33,704 nt of DNA from Bacteroidia bacterium (GCA_030538215.1 JAUNUM010000028.1:1-33704), one strand, 5' to 3'; counted from the first letter of the stretch, positions 16,837 to 26,104 are shown. Notes: generated by a model from the sequence alone, not told the origin. Program-made: numbers and translations.

Positions 16837-18563
16837 TCTTTTATGTATTCTTTTCTTTTGATTTTTTTGTTTAATATTTTGGAATCGCCTCCCATCTCTC
16901 TGGCTTTTTTCCACTGTTCCACAGCCTTTTCGGTTTCTCCGGTAACGGCAAGTACATCACCATAATGCTCCAAAACTTCAGCCGAAAGCTCGTCTTTTCC
17001 GTATTCAATTGCTTTTTCGATGTATATTTTTGCCATCGTGTAAGCACCCTGTTCAAATAAAACCCAACCGTAAGTATCGAGATACGTGGGATTTGTAGGC
17101 TCCGCCTTAATGGTTATTCCGCTCATTTGCTCCGCTTTATCCAGATTTTTCCTCTCCAACGATAAATAGTAACTGTAATTGTTCAGTACAGGCAGGTTTT
17201 GTGGATTCAGCTTTAGTGCTTTTTCGTAGCTTTCAAACGCCACGTCGTTTTTATTCAGCGTGTGATTGATGTCTCCAATTTGCCCGTGAAAATCCGATTC
17301 GATCATCGGGCTTTGAAATTCGGCATTTTCTAAACCTTGCTCATACGTGTCTAAAGCTTCCTTGTATTTTTTTTGCTGAAATCTTGCCAGTCCCAAGTAA
17401 AAGTAAAACTGGGGTGCAGTGGGAATATTTTTTATTCCGGTTTGAGCAATTTCAACTACTTTGTCGAGGGCAAGCGAGTCTGGCAAAGCAATTCGAAGCA
17501 TTTGTTCGTATCCGGCAGGATCGGTAGGATTGTCTTTGGTGAAAATCTCAAACTGATTCATAGCTCCTTTCTTATCATCTTGCAGCATTAAAACATCGCC
17601 GTACATCATATTGATTTGCGTGTTATTGGGATGCTGTTCAAACATGGATTGAAAAAATGGATTGGCAATTTTTATATCTTGCTGGTTTTGACGTAGAACA
17701 GCAATGTATCGTGCTAAAAGTTGAAGCTTTGTATCCACTTCCATTTTACTACTTACGATGGCTTTCTGAAGTTCTTCGATAGCGGCTGCTTTATTGCCTG
17801 TTTTTTCGTAGTAATTAACCATGGATAAGATGAGTGAAGAAGCTTCGGGCTCGATAAGTTTTGCCTGATTGTAATACTCCAGTGCTTTTTCTGTTTGATT
17901 ATCCTGAAGGTACAAATCGCCCATTAATATGCGGTAGCGCACGTTGTCGGGATTTTTGCCGATGATAACCTGAATTTCTTTAAAAGCGTTCTCCTTTTGA
18001 TCCATCATGTTATACAAACGGAATTTATTAATCGCGATCGCATCGGATACTCCGGTAAATTTTTGCAATGTATTAAGCGATTCGATAGCTTTGGCCAATT
18101 CTCCGTTATCGGCATAAGCATTGGCAAGCTCGAAATAAAGGTCAACTTTATCGGGATACGTTTTTAGTAAAAAGTTATAAATATCGATAACTTCCTGTTT
18201 CTGGTCAAGTGTCTTGCTCATTCCGGCAAGAATCATGTTGTAGTAATAGTTGGTGGAATCGTATTTTACTGCATTGCGAAAATAGTTTAAAGCGGTATTT
18301 TTCTCACCCAACGAGCTGTAATATGCACCTAATTCAATTAAAACGCTGGCATTGGTAGAATCTATGGCATGGCAGTGCTGGAGCAGATCGAAAGCTTCGT
18401 CATATTTTCCTTGAGTTTTGGCATTCAGGGCGCCATAAAAGAAATAATCGAATTTTCGTCGCGTGGTTTCATCCAAAATCAATCCTTTTTCCTGCGAAAA
18501 AGTTTCCACCGGAAAAAGTAAAAATAAGATACCAAAAGCAGTTATATATTTTTTAAAATTCAT
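16833..18563 (-). CDS. Tetratricopeptide repeat protein, periplasmic
   Basis: A 576-aa protein with a signal peptide (ending near FSQE) and TPR repeats along most of its length, for example YDEAFDLLQHCHAIDSTNAS, EKALEYYNQAKLIEPEASS and AFESYEKALKLNPQNLPVL. It is a scaffold with no enzymatic motif. The order dut, TPR, DUF4292, EnvC-like is conserved in Bacteroidales, and the ATGA overlap with the DUF4292 gene indicates translational coupling. Likely a protein-protein adaptor in envelope biogenesis. The exact partner is unknown. Confidence 0.9.
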   Translation of the reverse strand: MNFKKYITAFGILFLLFPVETFSQEKGLILDETTRRKFDYFFYGALNAKTQGKYDEAFDLLQHCHAIDSTNASVLIELGAYYSSLGEKNTALNYFRNAVKYDSTNYYYNMILAGMSKTLDQKQEVIDIYNFLLKTYPDKVDLYFELANAYADNGELAKAIESLNTLQKFTGVSDAIAINKFRLYNMMDQKENAFKEIQVIIGKNPDNVRYRILMGDLYLQDNQTEKALEYYNQAKLIEPEASSLILSMVNYYEKTGNKAAAIEELQKAIVSSKMEVDTKLQLLARYIAVLRQNQQDIKIANPFFQSMFEQHPNNTQINMMYGDVLMLQDDKKGAMNQFEIFTKDNPTDPAGYEQMLRIALPDSLALDKVVEIAQTGIKNIPTAPQFYFYLGLARFQQKKYKEALDTYEQGLENAEFQSPMIESDFHGQIGDINHTLNKNDVAFESYEKALKLNPQNLPVLNNYSYYLSLERKNLDKAEQMSGITIKAEPTNPTYLDTYGWVLFEQGAYTMAKIYIEKAIEYGKDELSAEVLEHYGDVLAVTGETEKAVEQWKKAREMGGDSKILNKKIKRKEYIKE

Positions 18564-18595
18564 TCGTTTTTAATATGATAATTTTGTACAATTAA

Positions 18596-18617
18596 AGACG
18601 CAAGCATCGTGTCTCTA
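18596..18617. repeat. GAGACG-type palindromic repeat, copy 2 (degenerate)
   Basis: A shorter, imperfect relative (AGACGC..., ...GTGTCTCTAC) of the palindrome at 14617, placed between dut and the TPR gene. Confidence 0.55.
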
Positions 18618-18629
18618 CAAAGCATTCTA

Positions 18630-19064
18630 CTAATGCTTACCGGTATGTCCAAATCCTCCGGCACCTCTTTCGGTTTCATCCAAATCATCCACTTGTTGCC
18701 ACTTTACTCTGGCGTGCTGAGCGATTACCATTTGGCAGATGCGTTCTCCGTCGTTAATGATAAAATCTTCGTTCGATAAATTTACCAGAATCACCCGAAT
18801 TTCGCCCCGATAATCAGCATCGATAGTTCCCGGCGAATTTACGATGGAAATTCCGTGCTTCACAGCCAATCCGCTTCGCGGACGAATTTGAGCTTCGTAG
18901 CCTTCGGGCAATTGAATATAAATTCCGGTAGAAACAAGTGACCGTTGCAGCGGTTTCAATGTAATAGGTTCATCTATATTGGCACGCAAATCCATTCCGG
19001 CAGAGTATGGCGTAGCGTATTCGGGCAGCGGATGACGTGATGTACTTACTATTTTTATCTTCAT
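18630..19064 (-). CDS. dut: dUTP diphosphatase
   Basis: A 144-aa trimeric-type dUTPase that hydrolyses dUTP to dUMP and pyrophosphate, keeping uracil out of DNA and supplying thymidylate synthesis. All five motifs are present: AGMDLRA (about 22-28), [29 protein letters not shown] and the C-terminal [10 protein letters not shown] arm. Length is normal. It heads the leftward gene series and starts divergently from the gene at 19220. Confidence 0.97.
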   Translation of the reverse strand: MKIKIVSTSRHPLPEYATPYSAGMDLRANIDEPITLKPLQRSLVSTGIYIQLPEGYEAQIRPRSGLAVKHGISIVNSPGTIDADYRGEIRVILVNLSNEDFIINDGERICQMVIAQHARVKWQQVDDLDETERGAGGFGHTGKH

Positions 19065-19204
19065 TGCAAAGGCTTTTTGATTTAATGTGCGAATTTATAC
19101 AATTCTGAGCAATTTACAGGCAATTTGATGAAAATTAAGGAAATTACGGCACAAAAAAAGGCTTAATTTTTTCTGATTCTTATTTTAGGGTATAAAAAAT
19201 TGCA

Positions 19205-19212
19205 TATCTTTG
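19205..19212 (+). promoter_or_regulatory. -7 box for the gene at 19220; very short leader
   Basis: TATCTTTG is followed by only 7 nt before the ATG, so transcription would begin at or next to the start codon (leaderless or nearly so). No strong -33 element is seen. Confidence 0.55.
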
Positions 19213-19219
19213 TAACTAT

Positions 19220-19945
19220 ATGAGCCAACAAGACGATTTATTGAAGAATTTGCGCCAGACGCTCAGTGAACAAGGTATTGAGTCGTTTCACGTATTGGAA
19301 GATTTGGTTCCTATTGAAGAGCAGATGGAATATTTCCGTTATTTCGATAGGTTGAGACGGGAAAATTCTCCTTTTGTGCGCGATGAAGAAATTGGTATTC
19401 TTTTTTCTGCCGATGAGGATATAGAAAGAAAGAAAAAGAGTTTGTCGCGATTGGCATCTATTCCCGATGTAGGTGCATACCGAGCCATTGAAACTTACCA
19501 CAGCAGTCCGTTAGAACCGGAATTGTTCAACTGGTCGTCCATGTCGCTGGTTGGTAGCCGCATAATTCTAAGTTCCGATTTGTCGGGTCAACAACAAATT
19601 TACGTTTCATCGGGATTGGGCGGGCACGAGAAAAGACTTCGTTTCTTTGGATTATTTACCACCAATGCTCGTCAGCTACTTACCGACTTGCAGAAAGAAA
19701 TTGTGGAGCGAGAATTTCATTTTCAACTTCAACAAGCTGATGTGGAAATCGAAAAATTTGAAATAAAGGATAATTATTTTACGTTGTTGATGCTTTTTCC
19801 TATTGATTCCGATGTTCGTGCAAGCATTAATGCCGCAGTAAGCGAAATAAACCAGTACGGTAACTTCTTAGATCCAAAGTTTTTATTCACCAACGTGAAA
19901 ATTTTGAGTGAGGTTGAGATTGAGAAGTTGCTGGATAAAAAATAA
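19220..19945 (+). CDS. Conserved hypothetical protein, family not recognised
   Basis: A 241-aa soluble acidic protein without a signal peptide or transmembrane segment. It has a charged helical N-terminus (DDLLKNLRQTLSEQGIESFHVLED), a middle beta-type part (VGSRIILSSDLSGQQQIYVSSGLGG) and a C-terminal part that looks like an alternating alpha/beta fold. I recognise no motif or family. Codon usage and base composition match the neighbours, so it is a genuine native gene. It converges with the RNA methyltransferase gene, with only 7 nt between the stops. Confidence 0.75.
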   Translation: MSQQDDLLKNLRQTLSEQGIESFHVLEDLVPIEEQMEYFRYFDRLRRENSPFVRDEEIGILFSADEDIERKKKSLSRLASIPDVGAYRAIETYHSSPLEPELFNWSSMSLVGSRIILSSDLSGQQQIYVSSGLGGHEKRLRFFGLFTTNARQLLTDLQKEIVEREFHFQLQQADVEIEKFEIKDNYFTLLMLFPIDSDVRASINAAVSEINQYGNFLDPKFLFTNVKILSEVEIEKLLDKK

Positions 19946-19952
19946 AGTTTTT

Positions 19953-21497
19953 TTATTCTCTATCTCTCTTTCTAAAAACTTTTTTCTCGTCAGACTTCCT
20001 TTCCTTACTCTTTCTATCATCAAATCTTTGATTTCCACGTTTTTCAAACTCTTTCTTTTTGAATTCACGTGATTTGTGTTCGCTATCAAAAGGGCGCTCA
20101 CCGCGTGGTTTTCTGTCACCGTCAAAAGAGCGTTCACGAGGTTTGAATGGACGGGCATCACTTCTATTCTCACGTTTCGGGAATTCGCGGCGAGGTCTTT
20201 CGTCGCTATTAAACTCACGCTCGCGACTAAATTCACGTTTTGGTCTCTCCTCTTCTCCTTCCTCGGCACGGCGGGAGCGACGATAACCTTCTTTGGAATT
20301 GCGCTCCAACTGTTCTTTATCCAGCCGGCGACGTTCGGTTTTAGGACGGTCGTCTCGTTTTCCTGAAAATATTTCGTATTCGCGCATTTCGCACTCCAAT
20401 GCACCGTTGTATAAGAAGAATCGGTTTGATGGTTTTAATCCGATATTATCGAAACTTTCTTTCTTAAAACTCAATACAAAAGCGCGATATCCGGTAAAAA
20501 CGTGTTTCAGGCGTTCGCCAATCATGGAGTAAAGTTCTTCTAAATCTTCCACTTTAATGCGCTCGCCATACGGCGGATTTGTCATTAAAACGCCACTTTC
20601 AGCCGGAGCTTTAGTGTATTGCTGCATAGGTTTTACGCTCAAATCGATGTGCTTTTGAAGTCCGGCGTTTTTGATATTCTTCTCGGCAATAGCGATCATT
20701 TTCGGAGAAATATCGGAGCCGATGATGCGGTGCGAAAATTCGCGCGATGTGCTGTCGTCGTTATACACTTCGCTGAACAGATCGGCATCGAAATCATTCC
20801 ATTTTTCAAAGGCGAAATTTTCACGATGAATTCCGGGAGGAATACCCAACGCGATCATTGCCGCTTCAATTAGCAACGTTCCTGAGCCACACATTGGATC
20901 GACAAAAGCGCTTTCACCTCTCCAACCCGATTTTAAAATCATTCCCGCGGCAAGTACTTCGCTCAGCGGAGCATCGCCTTGCGCCATCCGATAACCGCGT
21001 TTGTGCAACGACTCGCCCGAACTATCCAACGCCAGCGTACATTTGTTGTGCGAAATATGAATATTGAAAACAACATCGGGATTGGTGAGGCTCACCGAGG
21101 GGCGTTTTTCGTATTTTTCATTAAACCAGTCGGCAATGGCATCTTTCACTTTGTACGCCACAAACTTGGAGTGCGTGAAAATATGGGAATACACCACCGC
21201 ATCGATGGAAAAGGTTTTATCGAGCGACAAATATTCTTCCCAATTCAGCTGTTTCAACGCTTCATACACCTCATCGGCAGTTTCGGCTTTAAAATTATAA
21301 ATCGGCTTTAAAATTCGCAATGCCGTGCGACAGTGTATATTGGCTTTATACATCAGCGCTTTATCGCCGGTAAAGGACACCATACGTGTGCCAATTTCCA
21401 CGTCATCTGCTCCCAGATTTGTTAATTCTTCAGCTAACACATCTTCGAGTTCTGCCATAGTTTTGGCGATAAGCGGATATTTTTCGGATTGAATCAT
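19953..21497 (-). CDS. THUMP-domain class I SAM-dependent RNA methyltransferase (RlmL-like) with charged tail
   Basis: A 514-aa protein. Residues 1-170 hold an N-terminal ferredoxin-like/THUMP region (RNA binding, AYKVKDAIADWF). Then comes a Rossmann methyltransferase with the SAM motif DPMCGSGTLLIEAAMIA (about 200) and catalytic TNPPYGERI (about 310). This is the arrangement of the N-terminal half of E. coli RlmL (23S rRNA m2G2445) and of YpsC. The last 130 or so residues are an Arg/Lys/Glu-rich tail with repeats such as RPRREF and RSFDGDRKPRGERPFD, probably a disordered RNA-binding extension. A TATCTTTG box lies at 21523-21530. Confidence 0.9.
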   Translation of the reverse strand: MIQSEKYPLIAKTMAELEDVLAEELTNLGADDVEIGTRMVSFTGDKALMYKANIHCRTALRILKPIYNFKAETADEVYEALKQLNWEEYLSLDKTFSIDAVVYSHIFTHSKFVAYKVKDAIADWFNEKYEKRPSVSLTNPDVVFNIHISHNKCTLALDSSGESLHKRGYRMAQGDAPLSEVLAAGMILKSGWRGESAFVDPMCGSGTLLIEAAMIALGIPPGIHRENFAFEKWNDFDADLFSEVYNDDSTSREFSHRIIGSDISPKMIAIAEKNIKNAGLQKHIDLSVKPMQQYTKAPAESGVLMTNPPYGERIKVEDLEELYSMIGERLKHVFTGYRAFVLSFKKESFDNIGLKPSNRFFLYNGALECEMREYEIFSGKRDDRPKTERRRLDKEQLERNSKEGYRRSRRAEEGEEERPKREFSREREFNSDERPRREFPKRENRSDARPFKPRERSFDGDRKPRGERPFDSEHKSREFKKKEFEKRGNQRFDDRKSKERKSDEKKVFRKRDRE

Positions 21498-21522
21498 TGT
21501 TTGGTTTGCAGTAATTAAGGTG

Positions 21523-21530
21523 CAAAGATA
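21523..21530 (-). promoter_or_regulatory. -7 box (TATCTTTG) for the THUMP methyltransferase gene
   Basis: A minus-strand TAnnTTTG 25 nt upstream of the ATG at 21497. Confidence 0.5.
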
Positions 21531-21635
21531 CTGACAATTTGTGACTTTGAATTTACGATTTTGAAAAAAAGAAAAACAAAAATAGTTGGCGATTAATCTG
21601 CTTTTTTGTAATTTGGCAACTTTAAAGCTAAAAGT

Positions 21636-22067
21636 ATGAAAGAAGAAACAGATGCTCGGTGGCTATTGCGATACGGAAGTTACGCTAAAGCTCTCTCTAA
21701 AATTCTCGAAGTAGTTGAGTCCGGAAGAACAATGTCTGATTTGTCTGATTTAGAGAAAGAAGGGCTTGTACAGCGATTTGAATATGCTTTTGAGTTGGCA
21801 TGGAAAACCTTGCAAGATTTGTTGATTTACAGGGGTTATGAAATTACACCAGGACCGAATTATGTGTTGAGAAAATCGTTTGAAGACGGATTAATAACCG
21901 ACCACGATGGTTGGCGAAAAATGGCAAAAGCACGCAATATTACAACGCATACATATGATGAAGAAGATGCGGCTGAAATTGTACAAAACATCTATGACAA
22001 TTATGCAGGTCTATTCAAAGAATTAGACTATATTTTAAAAAAGCAGGAAGATTTTAAGCAATTATAG
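21636..22067 (+). CDS. HI0074/HepT-like nucleotidyltransferase partner protein
   Basis: A 143-aa helical protein of the nucleotidyltransferase substrate-binding family (HI0074 type; related to the HepT RNase toxin). It carries RNITTHTY at residues 100-107, an exact RX4HXY motif, the catalytic signature of HepT/HEPN RNases, and FEYAFELAWKTLQDLLIYRG typical of HI0074 proteins. In MntA-HepT (type VII) toxin-antitoxin pairs the adjacent nucleotidyltransferase neutralises the toxin by AMP addition at this motif. Here the partner begins 5 nt downstream but is broken by a stop. Whether this protein is a true toxin or an HI0074-type benign partner cannot be settled from sequence. Confidence 0.85.
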   Translation: MKEETDARWLLRYGSYAKALSKILEVVESGRTMSDLSDLEKEGLVQRFEYAFELAWKTLQDLLIYRGYEITPGPNYVLRKSFEDGLITDHDGWRKMAKARNITTHTYDEEDAAEIVQNIYDNYAGLFKELDYILKKQEDFKQL

Positions 22068-22072
22068 AAGAA

Positions 22073-22378
22073 ATGTTCGGATTAAGCAACGAAACTGTTC
22101 ACGATATCCATCTTGTTTTTCAAAGTTATCCTAATATTCAGGAAGTTCTTATTTTTGGCTCCAGAGCAAAAGGTGATTTTAAGAGAAACTCAGATATCGA
22201 TTTGGCTATTAAAGGAGAAAATATCTCTTTTGATTAATTGATGGGTATCTCTCTAAAAATAGATGACTTAGGATTGCTCTACAAAGTAGATGTTCTATCG
22301 TATGCATCAAAGATAAACTCGCCTATAGCAAAAAAAATCGATGAAACAGGAAAAGTTTTTTACCGAAAAAGTAATTAA
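22073..22378 (+). pseudogene. MntA-like nucleotidyltransferase, interrupted by in-frame TAA
   Basis: The ATG at 22073 follows the HepT-like gene by 5 nt. The first 54 codons contain the nucleotidyltransferase core GSRAKGDFKRNSDIDLAI (GSxAxG...DxD). Codon 55 is TAA (22235-22237), and the same frame then continues to 22378 with family-like sequence (LMGISLKIDDLGLLYKVDVL). A single base change therefore explains the break. The TAA is directly followed by TTG-ATG, so reinitiation at 22241 could make a 45-aa second half. The remnant may be a dead antitoxin, a split protein or a sequencing error. Confidence 0.85.
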
Positions 22379-22406
22379 AATTTACACGCCTACAGTTTAA
22401 TAAAAA

Positions 22407-23927
22407 TCACAATTTTACCTTAATTTTTACAGGTTTTCCTTCATTTTTAAACGCATCCAACGCCGTAATCACATACGTGTAGCGATTATTCCCGCCTTCG
22501 TAAGGCAGCACAAAAAAGTTGTCGGGCGTTACGGCAATGATATTTTCTGCACGATTGATATCCACTTTTTCGTTTGCTCTAAACCGATAAACCACAAATT
22601 GTTGCGTCTTTTCGGGATTTTTGGGCTGCTTGTTGTGCTCCCACGTGAGAAAATGCATATCTTCGGTAAATACTTCCGTAAGTTTTTTCACTTTATTAGG
22701 CCGTCCTTTATGCATATGAGTATAAGCCGGAATCAGCGCTTTGGTACGATGAATATTTGTTTTGAGTACATCGGCTACGCCACTGGAATTTTCGAGAATA
22801 AGATAACCGTACCAGTAACAATTTCCGTGCACAAACGACATTTCACGCGATTGACGGATTTTAGTATCCAACTCGTTTTTATCCATACTGCGTTGCAAAT
22901 CCTGTCCGATATAAAGCGGTTGCTCAAAATTATTTGCGTTCCACCAATGCAATAGCGTAGTGTAATCGGCACGTTCATGACCGATTTCCCAGTAAAGTTG
23001 CGGTAGATTATAATCAATCCATCCTTTTTCCATCCACAGTTTTATGTCCGCATAAAGGTCGCCGTAATTTTCCAAACCGTTAGTATCGCTGCCGTTAGGA
23101 TCATTGCGCTTGTTGCGGTAGATACCGAACGGGCTGATACCAAAACGAACCCAAGGTTTTGTTCCGGCAATGGTATATTTAAGTTGCTGAATAAGCAAAT
23201 TTACATTATTTCTTCGCCAATCGGCACGTTGGTTGGGTGAAAATCCTTGCGATGCAGCGTACATATTAAAACTGTTATCGTCGGGGAAAGGAGTTCCGGC
23301 AACAGGATAGGGGTAAAAGTAATCATCCATGTGAATGGCATCAACATCGTATCTGGAAACGATATCGCGAACAACATCACAGATATAACTTCTGTTTTCC
23401 GGCAATCCGGGTTCAAAATATAATTGATTGCCATATTGCACAAAACGTTCGGGATATTTCCAGTAAATATGATCCGGCGCAAGCGAATTATTGATGTTTG
23501 TTTTCACCCGATAAGGGTTTAGCCACGCATGCAATTCCATTCCGCGTTTGTGGCATTCGTCAATAATGAAAGTCAGAGGATCAAAATTGGGATCATCGGG
23601 AGCTTTGCCTTGAGCGCCGGTCAAAAAACGGCTCCACGGCTCGAGGTTCGATTTATAGAAAGCATCAGCTTCGGGACGAATTTGAAAAATAAGCGCGTTT
23701 ATGCCGGCTTCGTCAAACTTGCGTACCATTTCAGATAGATAATGTTTCATGGCTGCGCTATTCATCTGTTGATATCGGGATTGCCCAACGGTTTGAACCC
23801 AAACTCCGCGAAACTCGCGCTTGGGAGTGGAGTCAGCATTTCGGGTTAACGATTGCTTTGATGCACCGCAAGCAAATAGTATTATCGCTAAAGAAGATAA
23901 GAAAAAAAAACGAACTAATTTATTCAT
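22407..23927 (-). CDS. GHL10 family (glycosyl hydrolase-like, DUF187-type) lipoprotein
   Basis: A 506-aa lipoprotein (IILFAC, Cys 20). The family start PKREFRGVWVQTVGQSRY and motifs INALIFQIRPEADAFY, HAWLNPYRV and DAIHMDDYFYPYP are the conserved barrel strands of the glycosyl hydrolase-like 10 (DUF187) TIM-barrel family. The C-terminal part resembles a fibronectin-like domain. Members of the family are thought to act on polysaccharide or peptidoglycan chains, but the substrate here is not established. It ends leftward at 22407, convergent with the HepT/MntA pair, and lies downstream of the antiporter gene. Confidence 0.88.
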   Translation of the reverse strand: MNKLVRFFFLSSLAIILFACGASKQSLTRNADSTPKREFRGVWVQTVGQSRYQQMNSAAMKHYLSEMVRKFDEAGINALIFQIRPEADAFYKSNLEPWSRFLTGAQGKAPDDPNFDPLTFIIDECHKRGMELHAWLNPYRVKTNINNSLAPDHIYWKYPERFVQYGNQLYFEPGLPENRSYICDVVRDIVSRYDVDAIHMDDYFYPYPVAGTPFPDDNSFNMYAASQGFSPNQRADWRRNNVNLLIQQLKYTIAGTKPWVRFGISPFGIYRNKRNDPNGSDTNGLENYGDLYADIKLWMEKGWIDYNLPQLYWEIGHERADYTTLLHWWNANNFEQPLYIGQDLQRSMDKNELDTKIRQSREMSFVHGNCYWYGYLILENSSGVADVLKTNIHRTKALIPAYTHMHKGRPNKVKKLTEVFTEDMHFLTWEHNKQPKNPEKTQQFVVYRFRANEKVDINRAENIIAVTPDNFFVLPYEGGNNRYTYVITALDAFKNEGKPVKIKVKL

Positions 23928-23949
23928 ATAAACATATATCGTATTTTAT

Positions 23950-23976
23950 CCGTCAGACCGGTAATCGGTCAGACGG
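23950..23976. terminator. Hairpin between antiporter and GHL10 genes
   Basis: CCGTC-A-GACC and GGTC-A-GACGG arms (9 bp with one A/A mismatch) around a 7-nt loop, lying in the 55-nt gap after the antiporter stop. It is only weakly U-rich afterwards, so it may be an attenuator or RNA-stabilising hairpin. Confidence 0.45.
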
Positions 23977-23982
23977 CATCAT

Positions 23983-26064
23983 TTAAAAATTAGATGGAAC
24001 AAACAAAGAGTCGTCGCTTTCCAGCAGACCCTCCACCACTCGTTGTTTTGGGAAAATTACGATACGGCTGTGGTGAGGAAAACGCTCTTCCAAGCGTGTG
24101 GGAAGTTTGTCTAATGCTGAAAGATAAGAAATATATCCTTGATGAGCTGATACAAAGATAATCATATCATCATCTTTGATATATTCGTCACACGAAAGTG
24201 GATCGTGCCATTCAATAAACGGTTTAAATGTAAAGGGAGCTCCGTTATTTTTCTTATTGGAAATAACTGCCTGCGTATCGGGATGCCCCAGATGCAGAAT
24301 TGGTACCGACAACTCTTGCGATAGTTTCACCACTTTTTGAAGCCACAAATCGAATCCAAGTTCCCTCTCCACAAGCGGTGGCGAAACAACAACGATACGT
24401 TTATGCGATATTAATTCCTGTTCAATATGGCAAATAAACATATTCTTATCCACATTCTTAATGATCAGATCAACTTTATCACCCAACAGTTTTTCCAACA
24501 CGCCTGTTTTTCCCGGCCAACCTAAAATCACTACATCGGTCATCAATTCTCGTGCGGTACGCACAATTCCGCTTGCAGCGTTATGATCGATGGTAGTAAT
24601 GATATCCACATCAATTTCGGCTGCCGTGGCATTCTGCACAAATTCATGTAATTGCTTGCGGAAACTTACAATATTCTTTTCGGCTTCTTCATTATTAGGT
24701 ACAACACCCAGCAACGAAACCGAATTTACCGATCTTTTATCTTTCATCAATAAAGCAAGCTCCACGTGATGTCCGATATTTGAGGGATTGGCAATGGGAA
24801 CCAGAATTTTTTCCTGCGCAAAGGCGCCTAAATCGGATTCGGAAAGTGGCGCATTCTCTTGACTTATAGCTAGTACCTTTGCCGATTTTTGTGTGACAAG
24901 TGATGCCACAATGCAGGTCAGCAAAATCAAAATAATGGTTCCGTTCAAAATATATTCATCCAAAATTCCGGCGTTGTATCCAACAATAATAACCGCAATG
25001 GTAGCCGCAGCATGTGAGCTGCTTAACCCGAAAATAATATTTCGTTGAGTAACCGAATATTTAAAAATAATCTGTGTGAAAAAAGCCGCCACCCATTTTC
25101 CGAAAATTGCTGTAATGGTAAGTACGACAGCGATTATTGCTGTTGTTAGTCCGCTAAAAACTACTGAAATATCCACCAGCATTCCTACGGAAATCAAAAA
25201 GATGGGAATAAACAATGAGTTCCCAAAAAACTCTATCCGGTTCATCAATGCCGATGAATGTGGAATTAATCTGTTTAGCGTTAATCCTGCTGCAAAAGCG
25301 CCGATAATTGCCTCTATCCCACCAAGCTCAGCTAAAAAGCCGCATAAAAATAACACGAACAGTACAAAAATAAAGTGCAAATACTTCTCACCTTCGGCTT
25401 TCTGAAAAAACCATTTAGTTATTCGTGGAATGAGGAAGAAAACTATACCGGAAAAGATTGTTAACGATATCAATAACCGCAAAAGAAACCAAAGATCCAA
25501 TCCTCCACCGGTATTTGATAAGATAAGTGCAAGAATAACCAATACCGCTGTATCGGTTAGGATAGTTCCGCCTACAGTTATGGCAACCGCTTGATTTTTA
25601 GCAACTCCAAGCCTGCTGACAATGGGGTAAGTAACCAGCGTGTGCGTGGCAAACATGCTGGCAGTAAGAAAACTGGCGTTTAAATCGTATCCCAGCAGGT
25701 AATACACAACCGGAAAACCTATTGCAAGCGGAATAATAAATGTGAAAAATCCAAAGACAAGACTTTTATTTTTATTGGCGATAAATTCATTCAAATCGAG
25801 CTCCAAACCTACAATAAACATGATATACAGCAGCCCGATGGTTGAAAACATCGATACTCCCTGATGATTATTGTCAATAAGATTTAATCCAAACGGACCA
25901 ATAATTACACCCGCAATAATAAGCCCGATAATACTTGGTACGTTAAGGCGTTTCAGTAAAATCGGGGCTAACAGCACAACCGCCAATAACACCGCAAAAA
26001 CAAGCACGGAATTGGTAAATGGCAAAGTAAATTTGTGCAACATTTCCGAAAAAAAAGTATCCAT
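23983..26064 (-). CDS. CPA2-family cation:proton antiporter with C-terminal UspA-like domain
   Basis: The chosen start is the ATG at 26064 (693 aa). A longer frame exists but its first 76 residues look non-coding and would overlap the divergent promoter region. About 12 membrane segments form an Na+/H+ exchanger (KefB/NapA-type) domain, with PSIIGLIIAGVIIGPFGLNLI and AIIGAFAAGLTLNRLIPHS. The C-terminal 250 residues (EKILVPIANPSNIGHHVELALLM, DVVILGWPG) resemble paired UspA-type nucleotide-binding domains, which may gate transport. Inner membrane; likely potassium or sodium and pH homeostasis. Transcribed divergently from uvrA, with a minus-strand TATTTTTG box at 26105-26112. Confidence 0.88.
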   Translation of the reverse strand: MDTFFSEMLHKFTLPFTNSVLVFAVLLAVVLLAPILLKRLNVPSIIGLIIAGVIIGPFGLNLIDNNHQGVSMFSTIGLLYIMFIVGLELDLNEFIANKNKSLVFGFFTFIIPLAIGFPVVYYLLGYDLNASFLTASMFATHTLVTYPIVSRLGVAKNQAVAITVGGTILTDTAVLVILALILSNTGGGLDLWFLLRLLISLTIFSGIVFFLIPRITKWFFQKAEGEKYLHFIFVLFVLFLCGFLAELGGIEAIIGAFAAGLTLNRLIPHSSALMNRIEFFGNSLFIPIFLISVGMLVDISVVFSGLTTAIIAVVLTITAIFGKWVAAFFTQIIFKYSVTQRNIIFGLSSSHAAATIAVIIVGYNAGILDEYILNGTIILILLTCIVASLVTQKSAKVLAISQENAPLSESDLGAFAQEKILVPIANPSNIGHHVELALLMKDKRSVNSVSLLGVVPNNEEAEKNIVSFRKQLHEFVQNATAAEIDVDIITTIDHNAASGIVRTARELMTDVVILGWPGKTGVLEKLLGDKVDLIIKNVDKNMFICHIEQELISHKRIVVVSPPLVERELGFDLWLQKVVKLSQELSVPILHLGHPDTQAVISNKKNNGAPFTFKPFIEWHDPLSCDEYIKDDDMIIFVSAHQGYISYLSALDKLPTRLEERFPHHSRIVIFPKQRVVEGLLESDDSLFVPSNF

Positions 26065-26104
26065 TAGCGTTGTTATTTTGATTTTTTCAAATGTTCGTAA
26101 GTTG

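Noticed and set aside
19238-21311. Numerous antisense open frames inside uvrA, the TPR gene, EnvC and the RNA methyltransferase
   Set aside because: They are shadows of genuine genes in other frames, with no independent homology, promoter or spacing support.
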